From Parachlamydiales bacterium (GTDB taxonomy: Bacteria; Chlamydiota; Chlamydiia; Chlamydiales; JABDDJ01): 64,000 bases of DNA. A model generated the notes under the pieces. That model saw nothing but the letters and a program-made list of their open reading frames with translations. It made no database searches and had not been told where the DNA came from. Numbering within the stretch: position 1 is the stretch's first letter; the number at the start of each line of letters is the position of its first letter. Made by a program: the position numbers and the translations under genes. Where the stretch lies: positions 82,156-146,155 of the forward strand of contig JBAZCF010000008.1 in the NCBI GenBank assembly GCA_041671045.1. The letters are read 5' to 3'. Of the stretch, positions 17,378 through 25,543 are shown in pieces.

Positions 17378-17571
17378 TCTAATTTTAGAAATTTTGACGA
17401 AAAAGAAATAAGCGAATTGTTTATGCATCTAGAGAACATTGTCAGAGATCACTCAAAATCCCAAATCGTTAGGGAGTATTTTAAGGATAATGGTATTACA
17501 CTAAATGAAAACTATTCATCATCAGATCTTTTCTCATTGATCACCACTGTCCACTAGTTATTAGGATGTCT
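17378..17571. repeat. Right copy of ~180-bp direct repeat (3' end of the 613-residue gene)
   Basis: It matches 12799-12978 with two substitutions. The copied codons follow an in-frame TGA at 17363-17365 and lack a start codon, so this copy is a non-functional gene tail. Its last bases supply the stop codon of the minus-strand ClbS-like gene. The cassette lies entirely between the two copies, so recombination between them would remove 4579 bp and leave the 613-residue gene intact. Confidence 0.95.
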
Positions 17572-18126
17572 TTTGATTAATGCATAAGCTCTTTTATAGG
17601 GAGCGGAAGTATTTACTCTCACCCATTTGCTCAAAGGCCACTCTTTTCCAGACTTAAGCGTACACCATTGCCAAACGCCTAAACGGTCTAAATTACCTGA
17701 TTGAAATTCATTTTCTACGACGTCTAATATTTCCCGTACGGTCTGTTCAAATACTTTTGCTTGGCCACTATACCCATCGTAATGATATTGCTGATAAAAA
17801 TAGCGGGCAATCGCCTTATAATCCCAGCTAGAAAAGCCCTCTCCAGGCATTAATGGTATTTTCCCGTTAAGGCCATCTTGATACCACCTTAAAAGGAATC
17901 TACCCCATCCAATTTGGTAGGCAATAATATCTGCTACACTGACTATTCCCCCAGTGCCTTCAATGTTTTCAATGTTTCTATGCGTTTTATCCATTTGCTC
18001 TACGATAGTGCTTAGGTGGGAGTAGGCTTGGAAAACTTCTCGGCTTAGGGGAGATTGATAGTTCATTAGTCGTTGTTTTAGTAGGCTTAGGGGGTGCAAT
18101 GCGTTATTAGGATGTTTAATGTTCAT
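17554..18126 (-). CDS. ClbS/DfsB-family four-helix bundle protein (DUF1706)
   Basis: A 190-residue cytoplasmic protein. VADIIAYQIGWGRFLLRWYQDGLNGK, PGEGFSSWDYKAIARYFYQQY and the C-terminal WPLSKWVRVNTSAPYKRAYALIKRH match the ClbS/DfsB (DUF1706) family in order and length. ClbS of colibactin clusters protects the producer by binding or hydrolysing the genotoxin, but most family members have no known substrate. It is co-directional with the RiPP-like cassette and lies just upstream of it, its stop codon formed by the right repeat copy. A 13-bp sequence, GTTATTAGGATGT, occurs at both ends of the gene (17557-17569 and 18103-18115). An immunity role for the cassette product is possible but unproven. 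Confidence 0.85.
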   Translation of the reverse strand: MNIKHPNNALHPLSLLKQRLMNYQSPLSREVFQAYSHLSTIVEQMDKTHRNIENIEGTGGIVSVADIIAYQIGWGRFLLRWYQDGLNGKIPLMPGEGFSSWDYKAIARYFYQQYHYDGYSGQAKVFEQTVREILDVVENEFQSGNLDRLGVWQWCTLKSGKEWPLSKWVRVNTSAPYKRAYALIKRHPNN

Positions 18127-18328
18127 GATCTGAAGGATATTGATTTCTCAGAAAATTATCCACGGCATCCTTAATACGTTTCTGTTCAGCGGGGTCTAAG
18201 CAAATAAACCACTCTGTCAAGATTTGTTCTTCAAAAGTATCCAGATGTATTTCACCTAAGTATTGCAGTTTAGCAAAGGCAATCTGCTTTCTAACTAAAG
18301 AACTGTGATCCGGAGAAATATTAGGCAT
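18116..18328 (-). CDS. Small acidic hypothetical protein upstream of the ClbS-like gene
   Basis: A 70-residue protein, MPNISPDHSSLVRKQIAF at the start, mostly helical by composition, ending QYPSDHEH. No family is recognised. Its stop overlaps the ClbS-like start by 11 nt, so the two are probably translated together from one mRNA. The ribosome-binding site is weak. The size and tight coupling could suit a regulator or antitoxin-like partner, but no such motif is visible. Confidence 0.55.
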   Translation of the reverse strand: MPNISPDHSSLVRKQIAFAKLQYLGEIHLDTFEEQILTEWFICLDPAEQKRIKDAVDNFLRNQYPSDHEH

Positions 18329-18500
18329 AACGACATCTAAGGGAATGTTACTTTGAAGTTTTTAATGAATAACATCTTCACTTTTTGAGCGCACAGAAGC
18401 TTCTTCGTATGCAAAAAAACAAAAAAATATTTTTGTCGTTTTAAAAGATTTGTTACCCTGTGCTATATCCTTGCTTTCGACTCAATGCACCTTACCTATA

Positions 18501-20009
18501 ATGAAAGCGAAATCCATATTTCTCCTTATTGTGACTAATCTGCTTACTGTAGGCTGTTTTACTGTCACACCACGCGCTTTACCCTATGAAATTCCCTATC
18601 CCGCCGTCGAGAATGAAATCTCTGCTGCAGCTGAAGATCCAATCTTTGAGCCCAAAGACTGGATCTCAGAGGATTGGTGGGTTATTTTCCAAGATTCCCA
18701 GCTAGACTGCTTGATGGCCAAAGCCTTGGAAAACAATCCCTCAATGCAGGCAGCAAAGGCTCGCATTCTAGCGGCCAGTTATAATGTAGATGGTTTAGCT
18801 GCGGCACTTTACCCTAACATCACCCAAGGTAGCAGTATACAGAGGGAAAAGCTAAGTAAGACAGGAGTCATTCCTGCGGGAAACTCAGGTACATCTATAA
18901 CTCCCAGTATAAATCCTGCTACAGGTCAACCAGGAATTCCCATCCCTTCAAGCGGCGGAATCCCTTTTTATTACACTCTTTATCAGTCGGCATTTAACTT
19001 TTTATATGATTTCGACTTATGGGATAAGAATAAAAACGCAGTCAAAGCTGCTGTAGGCCAATACAATGCCTCAGTGGCTGATGAAGCATTAGCACGGTTA
19101 GTATTGAGCATCTCCGTTGCGCAGGCCTATTTCCAGTTGCAGATCGATTATAAACGGCAAGGAATAGCAAAAGAGCGTGTACTTAATAGGGAACGCTATC
19201 TCCATATTAATGGAAGGAGATTGCAGCAAAACCTTGAGAGCATGATAACTTTCCACGAGGCTGAGAACCTTTTAGCTGTTGCCAAGCAGAACCTTATTAA
19301 GATAGAAGCTGATATAGAAATTTCAAAGCACCTACTGAAAGCACTTATTGCCGGCGAATTTGATGATGAATTTAGCCCGGTGGCTTTGCCTATCCCCAAG
19401 GTTCCTCTGCCAGCACAAATTCCTTTACATCTAATATCACACCGTCCGGATATCACGACGCAGCTATGGTTGATAGAATCTGCCGGATACCAGATTGAAA
19501 TTGCTAAAGTGAGCTACTTACCCGATGTGAATATTATGGGCTTGTATGGCCTGCAAACCATCCACTTCAGGAAATTTTTTGAGGCATTAAGCACTTTTGG
19601 ATTTATTGGACCTACATACACCCTGCCGGTATATGACGGGGGTCTCCTTCAGTCTCAATTTGATTCTGCTGAGGTCAATTACGATTTGGCCATTTACGAT
19701 TACAACAATCTCATTCTTACAGCTGTTAGAGAAGTTCTTGATAGTCTGTCCCTCCTCACCTCTGCTCATAAGCAATATGTAGTCTTTGAAGAAGAAACGG
19801 CCTACCAAGATAAAATCCTTCACCTGACAGAATTACGTAAAAAGAACGGTCTAAATTCCGAGTTGGATGTTCTTACACGCAAGGAAACATGGCTATCTTC
19901 ACAAGACAGCCAGATGGTCGCGTTGGGAGATACCTTCCAAGCCATCTTGAGTTTAATAAAATCTCTAGGCGGCGGATACGATGTCTGCCCCTGTACTGAA
20001 GTGAATTAA
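18501..20009 (+). CDS. Outer-membrane efflux lipoprotein (NodT/OprM type) of the EmrAB pump
   Basis: A 502-residue outer-membrane factor. I chose the ATG at 18501 because it gives a proper lipoprotein signal (MKAKSIFLLIVTNLLTVGC, lipobox TVGC); the longer frame starts with an unsupported TTG. NodT-family features are the DPIFEPKDWISEDWWVIFQDSQLDCLMAKALENNPSMQAAKARI start of the helical domain, the FLYDFDLWDKNKNAVKAA segment, LISHRPDITTQLWLIESAGYQIEIAKVSYLPDVNI and the VYDGG turn. It is followed after 1 nt by the EmrA-like adaptor, so it is the dedicated exit channel of the second pump in this window. Confidence 0.92.
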   Translation: MKAKSIFLLIVTNLLTVGCFTVTPRALPYEIPYPAVENEISAAAEDPIFEPKDWISEDWWVIFQDSQLDCLMAKALENNPSMQAAKARILAASYNVDGLAAALYPNITQGSSIQREKLSKTGVIPAGNSGTSITPSINPATGQPGIPIPSSGGIPFYYTLYQSAFNFLYDFDLWDKNKNAVKAAVGQYNASVADEALARLVLSISVAQAYFQLQIDYKRQGIAKERVLNRERYLHINGRRLQQNLESMITFHEAENLLAVAKQNLIKIEADIEISKHLLKALIAGEFDDEFSPVALPIPKVPLPAQIPLHLISHRPDITTQLWLIESAGYQIEIAKVSYLPDVNIMGLYGLQTIHFRKFFEALSTFGFIGPTYTLPVYDGGLLQSQFDSAEVNYDLAIYDYNNLILTAVREVLDSLSLLTSAHKQYVVFEEETAYQDKILHLTELRKKNGLNSELDVLTRKETWLSSQDSQMVALGDTFQAILSLIKSLGGGYDVCPCTEVN

Positions 20010-20010
20010 T

Positions 20011-21231
20011 ATGAGCACACCTGATAAACAAACTACACCTCCTCTTTCTCCTCCGATGCCCTCATCCCCTGCTGCACCGGAAATTGCACCGCCTGGCAGC
20101 AATAACAAACGCAACCGGACTATTCTCTGGATAACTTTAGGATTTCTCGTTGCTGCTGCATTATGGATTTTGCTGTGGGTGTTTTATTTGCGTTTTCATG
20201 AAACGACGGATGACGCCTATGTCAACGGTTATAAAATCAATCTGACATCTGCCATCTCAGGCGTGCCTATAGCTTTTTACGCCGATGATACTGATTTAGT
20301 GGAGGAAGGCCAGCTGCTGGTAAAGTTAGATAAAACTGATTATCAGCTGCGCTATGATAATGCTCTTGCTAACCTAGGAGCGACAGTGCTTCAGGTAAAA
20401 CAACTTTACGAGACGGTCAAAGCAAATGCTACTACTGTAGAAACTATGCGTGTCAGAGTGAGTAAAGCAAAATTTGACTTTGAAAACAGAAAAAACCTTA
20501 TTGAATCCCAGGCTATTTCAAACGAAGATTTCGTCCATACGCGTGATGATCTTACTGTTGCAGAGCTTAATTTGAAATATGCTGAAGAGCAATGGGAGCT
20601 TGCAAAAGCAGCGGTAGGGCCTACTCAACCCGAAAATCATCCTTTGATTGAAGCACAAAAATCTAATGTCAGGTCGGCTTATTACAATCTTTTCCATACA
20701 TCAATTTATGCCCCTGCCAGAGGGTATGTGGCGCAAAGAATTGTTGAAGTGGGTCAAGCTGTTGCCCCTAACTCTGTTCTAATGGCTATTATACCCGAAA
20801 ACAGAATGTGGGTCGATGCTAACTTTAAAGAGACGCAGCTAAAAAACATGCGTATTGGTCAGCCTGTAAAAGTCAATTTTGACCTTTATGGTTCCGGATT
20901 TGATGTGGAAGGGAACGTTATCGGGATTGCATCCGGCACGGGGAGTGTTTTCTCGCTCATTCCACCGCAAAATGCTACAGGAAACTGGATCAAAATCGTC
21001 CAACGTCTGCCCGTACGAATTGGGCTCAACCCTGAGCAAATCAAATCTAAGCCTCTACGTTTAGGTCTATCTGCATATGTTGACGTAAACATCAGTGACA
21101 CGGACCATCCCATGCTTGCTGTAGAACCCATAAAAAAAGCTATCTCCACGACGAAAGTCTATGACATTGACTTCAAAGTTGTGGAAGCCAAAATGCAAAA
21201 GATCATCACTGCAAATCTGATGACAAATTAA
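20011..21231 (+). CDS. emrA: EmrA/HlyD-family membrane-fusion protein
   Basis: A 406-residue adaptor anchored by a single N-terminal membrane helix (ILWITLGFLVAAALWILLWVFYL) after a Pro-rich cytoplasmic tail. It has the EmrA hallmarks: RFHETTDDAYVNGYKINLTSAISG just after the helix, YADDTDLVEEGQLLVKLDKTDYQ (half lipoyl motif), a long coiled coil (about residues 125-215), SIYAPARGYVAQRIVEVGQAV (second half motif) and WVDANFKETQLKNMRIGQPVKV. It joins the EmrB permease (TAATG overlap) to the preceding outer-membrane factor. Confidence 0.93.
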   Translation: MSTPDKQTTPPLSPPMPSSPAAPEIAPPGSNNKRNRTILWITLGFLVAAALWILLWVFYLRFHETTDDAYVNGYKINLTSAISGVPIAFYADDTDLVEEGQLLVKLDKTDYQLRYDNALANLGATVLQVKQLYETVKANATTVETMRVRVSKAKFDFENRKNLIESQAISNEDFVHTRDDLTVAELNLKYAEEQWELAKAAVGPTQPENHPLIEAQKSNVRSAYYNLFHTSIYAPARGYVAQRIVEVGQAVAPNSVLMAIIPENRMWVDANFKETQLKNMRIGQPVKVNFDLYGSGFDVEGNVIGIASGTGSVFSLIPPQNATGNWIKIVQRLPVRIGLNPEQIKSKPLRLGLSAYVDVNISDTDHPMLAVEPIKKAISTTKVYDIDFKVVEAKMQKIITANLMTN

Positions 21232-22775
21232 TGGATCACGCTACCTTTTCAGGTCATAAACTTCTTCTTCTGAATATTGCCTTAGGGCTTGGCACTTTCA
21301 TTCAGATTCTAGATACTTCTATTGCAAACGTTGCGGTTCCCTATATTGCCGGATCGTTAGCTGTCAGCCCGGATGAAGGGACATGGGTTATCACCTCCTT
21401 CGCTGCAAGCAACGCAGTCGTTTTACCACTTACGGGGTGGTTAGCGGATTATTTTGGAAGGGTCAGGCTTTTCGTCACTTCTGTAGTATTATTTGCCTTC
21501 ATGTCCTTTCTGTGCGGAACAGCGGAAACGCTGACTATGATCGTCATCTACCGTGTTCTACAGGGTGCTGTTGCCGGCTCATTAATACCACTCTCTCAAA
21601 GCCTGCTCATGATGCACAACCCTCCCGAAAAAAGGGGGTCTGCCTTAGGTTTTTGGGCTATGGTTGTCATTGTTGCCCCCGTTGTAGGTCCAATTTTAGG
21701 TGGGTATCTATCGGATGAGTATTCGTGGCCATGGATTTTTTATATCAACATTCCGATCGGCTTGTTTTCTGCCGGTGTGACATGGGTTTTGCTTAAGGAT
21801 AAAGAGAGTGAAATTGTCCGTAATCCGATTGATTGGATAGGCCTTTGCCTTTTAACCATAGGGGTGGGCTGCCTGCAAATCATGTTAGATAAGGGTAAAG
21901 ACTTGGACTGGTTCGAATCCAATACAATTATCGCCCTATTTGTGATTTCGACTATCTCCATAGTTTATTTCATTTTCTGGACGATCTATCAGAAATTTCC
22001 TATTGTCGACTTCTCTTTCTTTAAGGATCGCAACTACTCGTTAGGAACACTTATTACTACCGTAGGCTTCCTGATTTTCTTTGGAAGTACTGTGATTATT
22101 CCACTATGGCTCCAAACGGAGCAAAGTTATAACGCGTATTGGGCGGGTGTTGCCGTAGCCCCGATAGGCATCATTCCTGTCCTCTTCTCTTCCGTTGTAG
22201 GAAAAAATCTTCATAAGTTTGACTTACGAAAGCTTTGCGCGCTCAGTTTTTTCTTTTTCTCCATCGGCTTTTTCATCCAATCGAATCTTACGACTCAGGT
22301 AAGCTTAGAATATCTGATGCTTATCAGACTTTTCCAGGGAGTCGCCGTTACAATCTTCTTTATTCCGTTAGTTCAGCTCACCCTTGGAAATATCCCTACC
22401 AATAAATACGCTCACGCCTCAGGGATTTTTAATTTTGTAAGGATTCTCGTAGGAAGTGGTTTTGGAACCTCTCTGTCGGTCTATATTTGGAGCAGATTTG
22501 AAATCTTTCATCATAGCCGTCTATCTGAATTATCGACGATGTATGACAGCGTAACACGGCAATTTTACGATTCTATGGAAGCTGCCTCCTCGTTATTCAA
22601 CGAAAACGTAGTGAATGCCATCTTAGATAGAGGGATTGAACAACAGGCATATATGCTTTCAACAAATGAAATGTCATGGCTATCAGGATGGATTTTTCTT
22701 CTTATGGTACCTATTCCGTTCCTCTGTAAAAAAGTTATTCCCGCCAAAGGGGGCGGAGCAACAGCGGCTCATTAA
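21231..22775 (+). CDS. emrB: EmrB-type MFS multidrug exporter (DHA2, 14 membrane helices)
   Basis: A 514-residue inner-membrane drug/proton antiporter. Motif C-like and DHA2 signatures are LGTFIQILDTSIANVAVPYIAGSLAVSPDEGTWVITSFAASNAVVLPLTGWLADYFGRVRLF (the classic EmrB start) and APVVGPILGGYLSDEYSWPWIFYINIPIG. The length allows 14 helices. The ATG overlaps the adaptor stop (TAATG). With the two upstream genes it forms an EmrAB-TolC-type tripartite exporter. Confidence 0.95.
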   Translation: MDHATFSGHKLLLLNIALGLGTFIQILDTSIANVAVPYIAGSLAVSPDEGTWVITSFAASNAVVLPLTGWLADYFGRVRLFVTSVVLFAFMSFLCGTAETLTMIVIYRVLQGAVAGSLIPLSQSLLMMHNPPEKRGSALGFWAMVVIVAPVVGPILGGYLSDEYSWPWIFYINIPIGLFSAGVTWVLLKDKESEIVRNPIDWIGLCLLTIGVGCLQIMLDKGKDLDWFESNTIIALFVISTISIVYFIFWTIYQKFPIVDFSFFKDRNYSLGTLITTVGFLIFFGSTVIIPLWLQTEQSYNAYWAGVAVAPIGIIPVLFSSVVGKNLHKFDLRKLCALSFFFFSIGFFIQSNLTTQVSLEYLMLIRLFQGVAVTIFFIPLVQLTLGNIPTNKYAHASGIFNFVRILVGSGFGTSLSVYIWSRFEIFHHSRLSELSTMYDSVTRQFYDSMEAASSLFNENVVNAILDRGIEQQAYMLSTNEMSWLSGWIFLLMVPIPFLCKKVIPAKGGGATAAH

Positions 22776-22874
22776 TCCTGGAGAAATTAATTAAAACAAT
22801 TTAATTAAGTAAAATAATCTATTAGATTTAATATTCTATATATTGTTAAAATAAGGATTGTACAAAGGAAATCT

Positions 22875-23198
22875 ATGGAAACTACTCTAGATAGTCGTGT
22901 AACAGTAAAGATCTTCATCGGATTCCTAGTGAATCCTGAGCTAAAAGCAAACTTGGCACATAGCCTTGGTTGGAAAGAAGCCGCTATTCTACGCGCTACC
23001 GATCAAAATCAACTTTTGGAGACTAGCTATCATAATAAGTCCTATATTGGCTTTTATGGTGATGATAAACTCCTTACACTTGCTTATATCCATGATATTC
23101 AAAACCTTCTCCGCACTCAGCTTCATGAATACTGCCCTAAGCTTATTGGAGTAGAAAAAATGCCTATCTTTGTCTTCCCTCAAATATTCGTCTCATAA
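22875..23198 (+). CDS. Small hypothetical protein
   Basis: A 107-residue soluble protein starting METTLDSRVTVKIFIGFL with AAGGAA 5 nt before the ATG. It has alternating beta and alpha patterns (KSYIGFYGDDKLLTLAYIHDIQNLL) and no membrane segment or signal. No family is recognised. It stands alone between the EmrAB operon and maf, with an AT-rich 99-bp upstream region. Confidence 0.65.
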   Translation: METTLDSRVTVKIFIGFLVNPELKANLAHSLGWKEAAILRATDQNQLLETSYHNKSYIGFYGDDKLLTLAYIHDIQNLLRTQLHEYCPKLIGVEKMPIFVFPQIFVS

Positions 23199-23265
23199 AG
23201 GGTATTCACAAATTTCTTCATCTATGTAAACATTGCGGCCTCTAATTTACAAATGCCGAGGTTCA

Positions 23266-23862
23266 ATGACTTTAGATATTATCCTAGCTTCCGCTTCTCC
23301 CCGTAGAGCCGAAATTCTAAAAAGCATTGCGCTGCCTTTCAGAGTGATCGCCTCTGATTTTGATGAAAGCACAATCCCTTATGAACAAAATCCGGCGGAG
23401 TACGTCAAACAAATCGCCTACCATAAAGCTGAATTCGTAGCGGAAAAACACCCTACTGCTGTCGTTATTGCTGCTGATACAGTTGTCTTCCTCGATAAAA
23501 AACCTTTTGGCAAACCACCTACCCGTGAAGATGCTGTCGCCTATCTAACAGAACTTTGCGGCCATTGGCATAGTGTATTCACCGGTGTCAGTGTTGTGGT
23601 AGGATCGAATCACGTGCAGCATTACGAGGAAACAAAAGTTCTCTTTAATCAATTGACCCTAGAGCAGATCAACAAATATCTCGATGCCATACATTGGCAA
23701 GATAAATCGGGATCTTATGCAATTCAAGGGGATGGCGGCGCTTTAATCGTAGCGCAAATCAATGGATGTTTTTATAATGTCATGGGATTACCAGTGAATG
23801 CCCTGCAATATTTATTAGTTACCCTTGGAATTGACCTATGGCAGTTTTTTGGTCGAAAATAA
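23266..23862 (+). CDS. maf: Maf-family nucleotide pyrophosphatase
   Basis: A 198-residue enzyme that hydrolyses non-canonical or modified nucleoside triphosphates (house-cleaning; septum-related in some bacteria). Maf signatures are ILASASPRRAEIL, VIAADTVVFLDKKPFGKPPTREDAVAYL, GHWHSVFTGVSVV and DKSGSYAIQGDGGALIVAQINGCFYNVMGLPV. I chose the ATG at 23266 (GAGG 5 nt upstream), which starts right at the family N-terminus; the upstream TTG frame adds eleven unsupported residues. It overlaps the HEAT-repeat gene by 25 nt. Confidence 0.93.
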   Translation: MTLDIILASASPRRAEILKSIALPFRVIASDFDESTIPYEQNPAEYVKQIAYHKAEFVAEKHPTAVVIAADTVVFLDKKPFGKPPTREDAVAYLTELCGHWHSVFTGVSVVVGSNHVQHYEETKVLFNQLTLEQINKYLDAIHWQDKSGSYAIQGDGGALIVAQINGCFYNVMGLPVNALQYLLVTLGIDLWQFFGRK

Positions 23863-25532
23863 CCTTTTTTCTCTGCTTTTGCGCTTTCCTAACATCTTTA
23901 GACGCGCAATCGGCAAATGAAGCTCTACGCCATCAAATCATCCAGCAAGTGGTCCACAATAGGGACGACCTAGCGATAAGCTATTACCGCAAGCACTGCA
24001 GTTTGAATAGGCCTGAGTATAGTCTTTTGAGGGAATTAGGCTTTGCCATTCTTGAAAGGGATGTAAAGTCCAGTGACGCTGCTACACAGCAATTAGCGCT
24101 ATTCGGCATTTCAATGACTGCAGATGAGCATGCCATCTCATTTTTCCAGGATGCGCTGCGTTCCAGAGATCCCGCGCTGCAGCTGTATGCTTTACGACAG
24201 CTTTGTCAATATCAGGAAGCTTGCGCAGAGTCTGCTCTTAAGCATGCGATGAGTTCCCCTTATATTCTTCTACGTCTTGAGGCTGCTTATTTACTCGCTA
24301 CGGGCCGGTTTCCCAGTGCTTTGTCGCAAGTAGATGCCTTGATGCAAAAATGCCCCTGTGAAATTCTGCCCCTCTTTCCAATTATAATTTCGGAGATAAC
24401 ATCTGACGGTGCTGTGCATCATATGCGTAAGTTGCTTATGAACCCTTCACAAGATGTGCGCCTCTCTGCTGTGCTATCTATAGCAAAAAAACCCAACGAA
24501 GTTTTTATTCCCTATATCAGAACTTTGGCCAGCCAAAATGATTCCATTCAAAGCGAAGCTTGCGCCTATGCTCTGGGAGTAATGAAAGACTCTTTAGCAG
24601 TCCCCCTCTTAATCAAGCTCACCCACTCTCATGTGATGGATACTTCTTTGGCTGCATGTTTAGCATTAAAAGAGCTAGGATACAAAGCTTATGAACAAAA
24701 AATCGTGGATGCTGCCCTAAAAGGCAATCCTTTCGCCATCCATACTCTGAACGAAATTGATAATACAAACGAGATCTTGCTCTCATTAATCCAAAGAGGC
24801 GATTCATGCATACGCGCCAATGCAGCCATTGCATTTATCCATAGCCGAGATGCCCGTGCACCGCAATACATGCTTGAATACCTTAGCCCGATTTCTCCGC
24901 AACCTCCTCTTATCAGAGTAATGTCCAACGGTAAAAGCCTGTATGCATATAAGACAGCTCCTTTGAATCTATATGACACGCCGGTATGGGATACGGCTTG
25001 CGAACTATCGCTCCAAGAAAGAGAAAAGTGGTTAGTAGATTGCTATGCCTGCGGAGAAGAACCGTTTCTAAAGCTGGCTTTGCAGCTTATCCAACGTAGG
25101 CAAAATGACGTCATCCCTACGGTCTTCCGCCTTCTGCAACAGTCCCTAAGCTCAGAATGCGACCAATTTTTAGAGATGTGCTGCCGCATGCCCGGTTATC
25201 CGCTAGTACGTAACTACGCATTGATAGCATTGCTAAAGAGGGGCGAGAAAGAAACTTGCTACGCTCCTTTAAAAGAATGGGTCGTCTCGCAGTGGGAGTC
25301 GGATATTTTAGAATTCCGCCCTACAATCAGTCCGTGGCAGGCCATTGACAATGACCTTATTCAATCAGACTTAAAACCAAACGAAACGGCAAAACTGTTT
25401 TTAGACGCAATCGATGTACTTATCGCAGAACAAGACGAAGCAACTGTAGACCTTATTTTAGAGGCCATTGAAAAATCACACCGCAAGCTTCATCCCATTT
25501 TCGCTGCCATACTAGTACGTTTAGTGCAATAG
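23838..25532 (+). CDS. Exported HEAT-repeat protein
   Basis: A 564-residue protein with a signal peptide (ITFFLCFCAFLTSLDAQS). The region from about residue 75 to 310 is a series of HEAT/PBS-lyase-type helical repeats of about 30 residues (DPALQLYALRQLCQY; SQDVRLSAVLSIAKK; NDSIQSEACAYALGVMKDSLAVPLLIKL; VMDTSLAACLALKELG). Such solenoids bind proteins or peptides. It overlaps maf by 25 nt and is followed 11 nt later by lptD, so it is probably in one operon with them. A role in envelope assembly is suggested only by that position. Confidence 0.8.
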   Translation: MAVFWSKITFFLCFCAFLTSLDAQSANEALRHQIIQQVVHNRDDLAISYYRKHCSLNRPEYSLLRELGFAILERDVKSSDAATQQLALFGISMTADEHAISFFQDALRSRDPALQLYALRQLCQYQEACAESALKHAMSSPYILLRLEAAYLLATGRFPSALSQVDALMQKCPCEILPLFPIIISEITSDGAVHHMRKLLMNPSQDVRLSAVLSIAKKPNEVFIPYIRTLASQNDSIQSEACAYALGVMKDSLAVPLLIKLTHSHVMDTSLAACLALKELGYKAYEQKIVDAALKGNPFAIHTLNEIDNTNEILLSLIQRGDSCIRANAAIAFIHSRDARAPQYMLEYLSPISPQPPLIRVMSNGKSLYAYKTAPLNLYDTPVWDTACELSLQEREKWLVDCYACGEEPFLKLALQLIQRRQNDVIPTVFRLLQQSLSSECDQFLEMCCRMPGYPLVRNYALIALLKRGEKETCYAPLKEWVVSQWESDILEFRPTISPWQAIDNDLIQSDLKPNETAKLFLDAIDVLIAEQDEATVDLILEAIEKSHRKLHPIFAAILVRLVQ

Positions 25533-25543
25533 ACCGAGGTGCA

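Noticed and set aside
17288..17406. Open frame reading SKLDELVSNLDERKAVLILEIL into the right repeat, in another frame
   Set aside because: It has no start codon, is only about 36 codons long and crosses the repeat out of frame. It is protein-like but cannot be told from chance.
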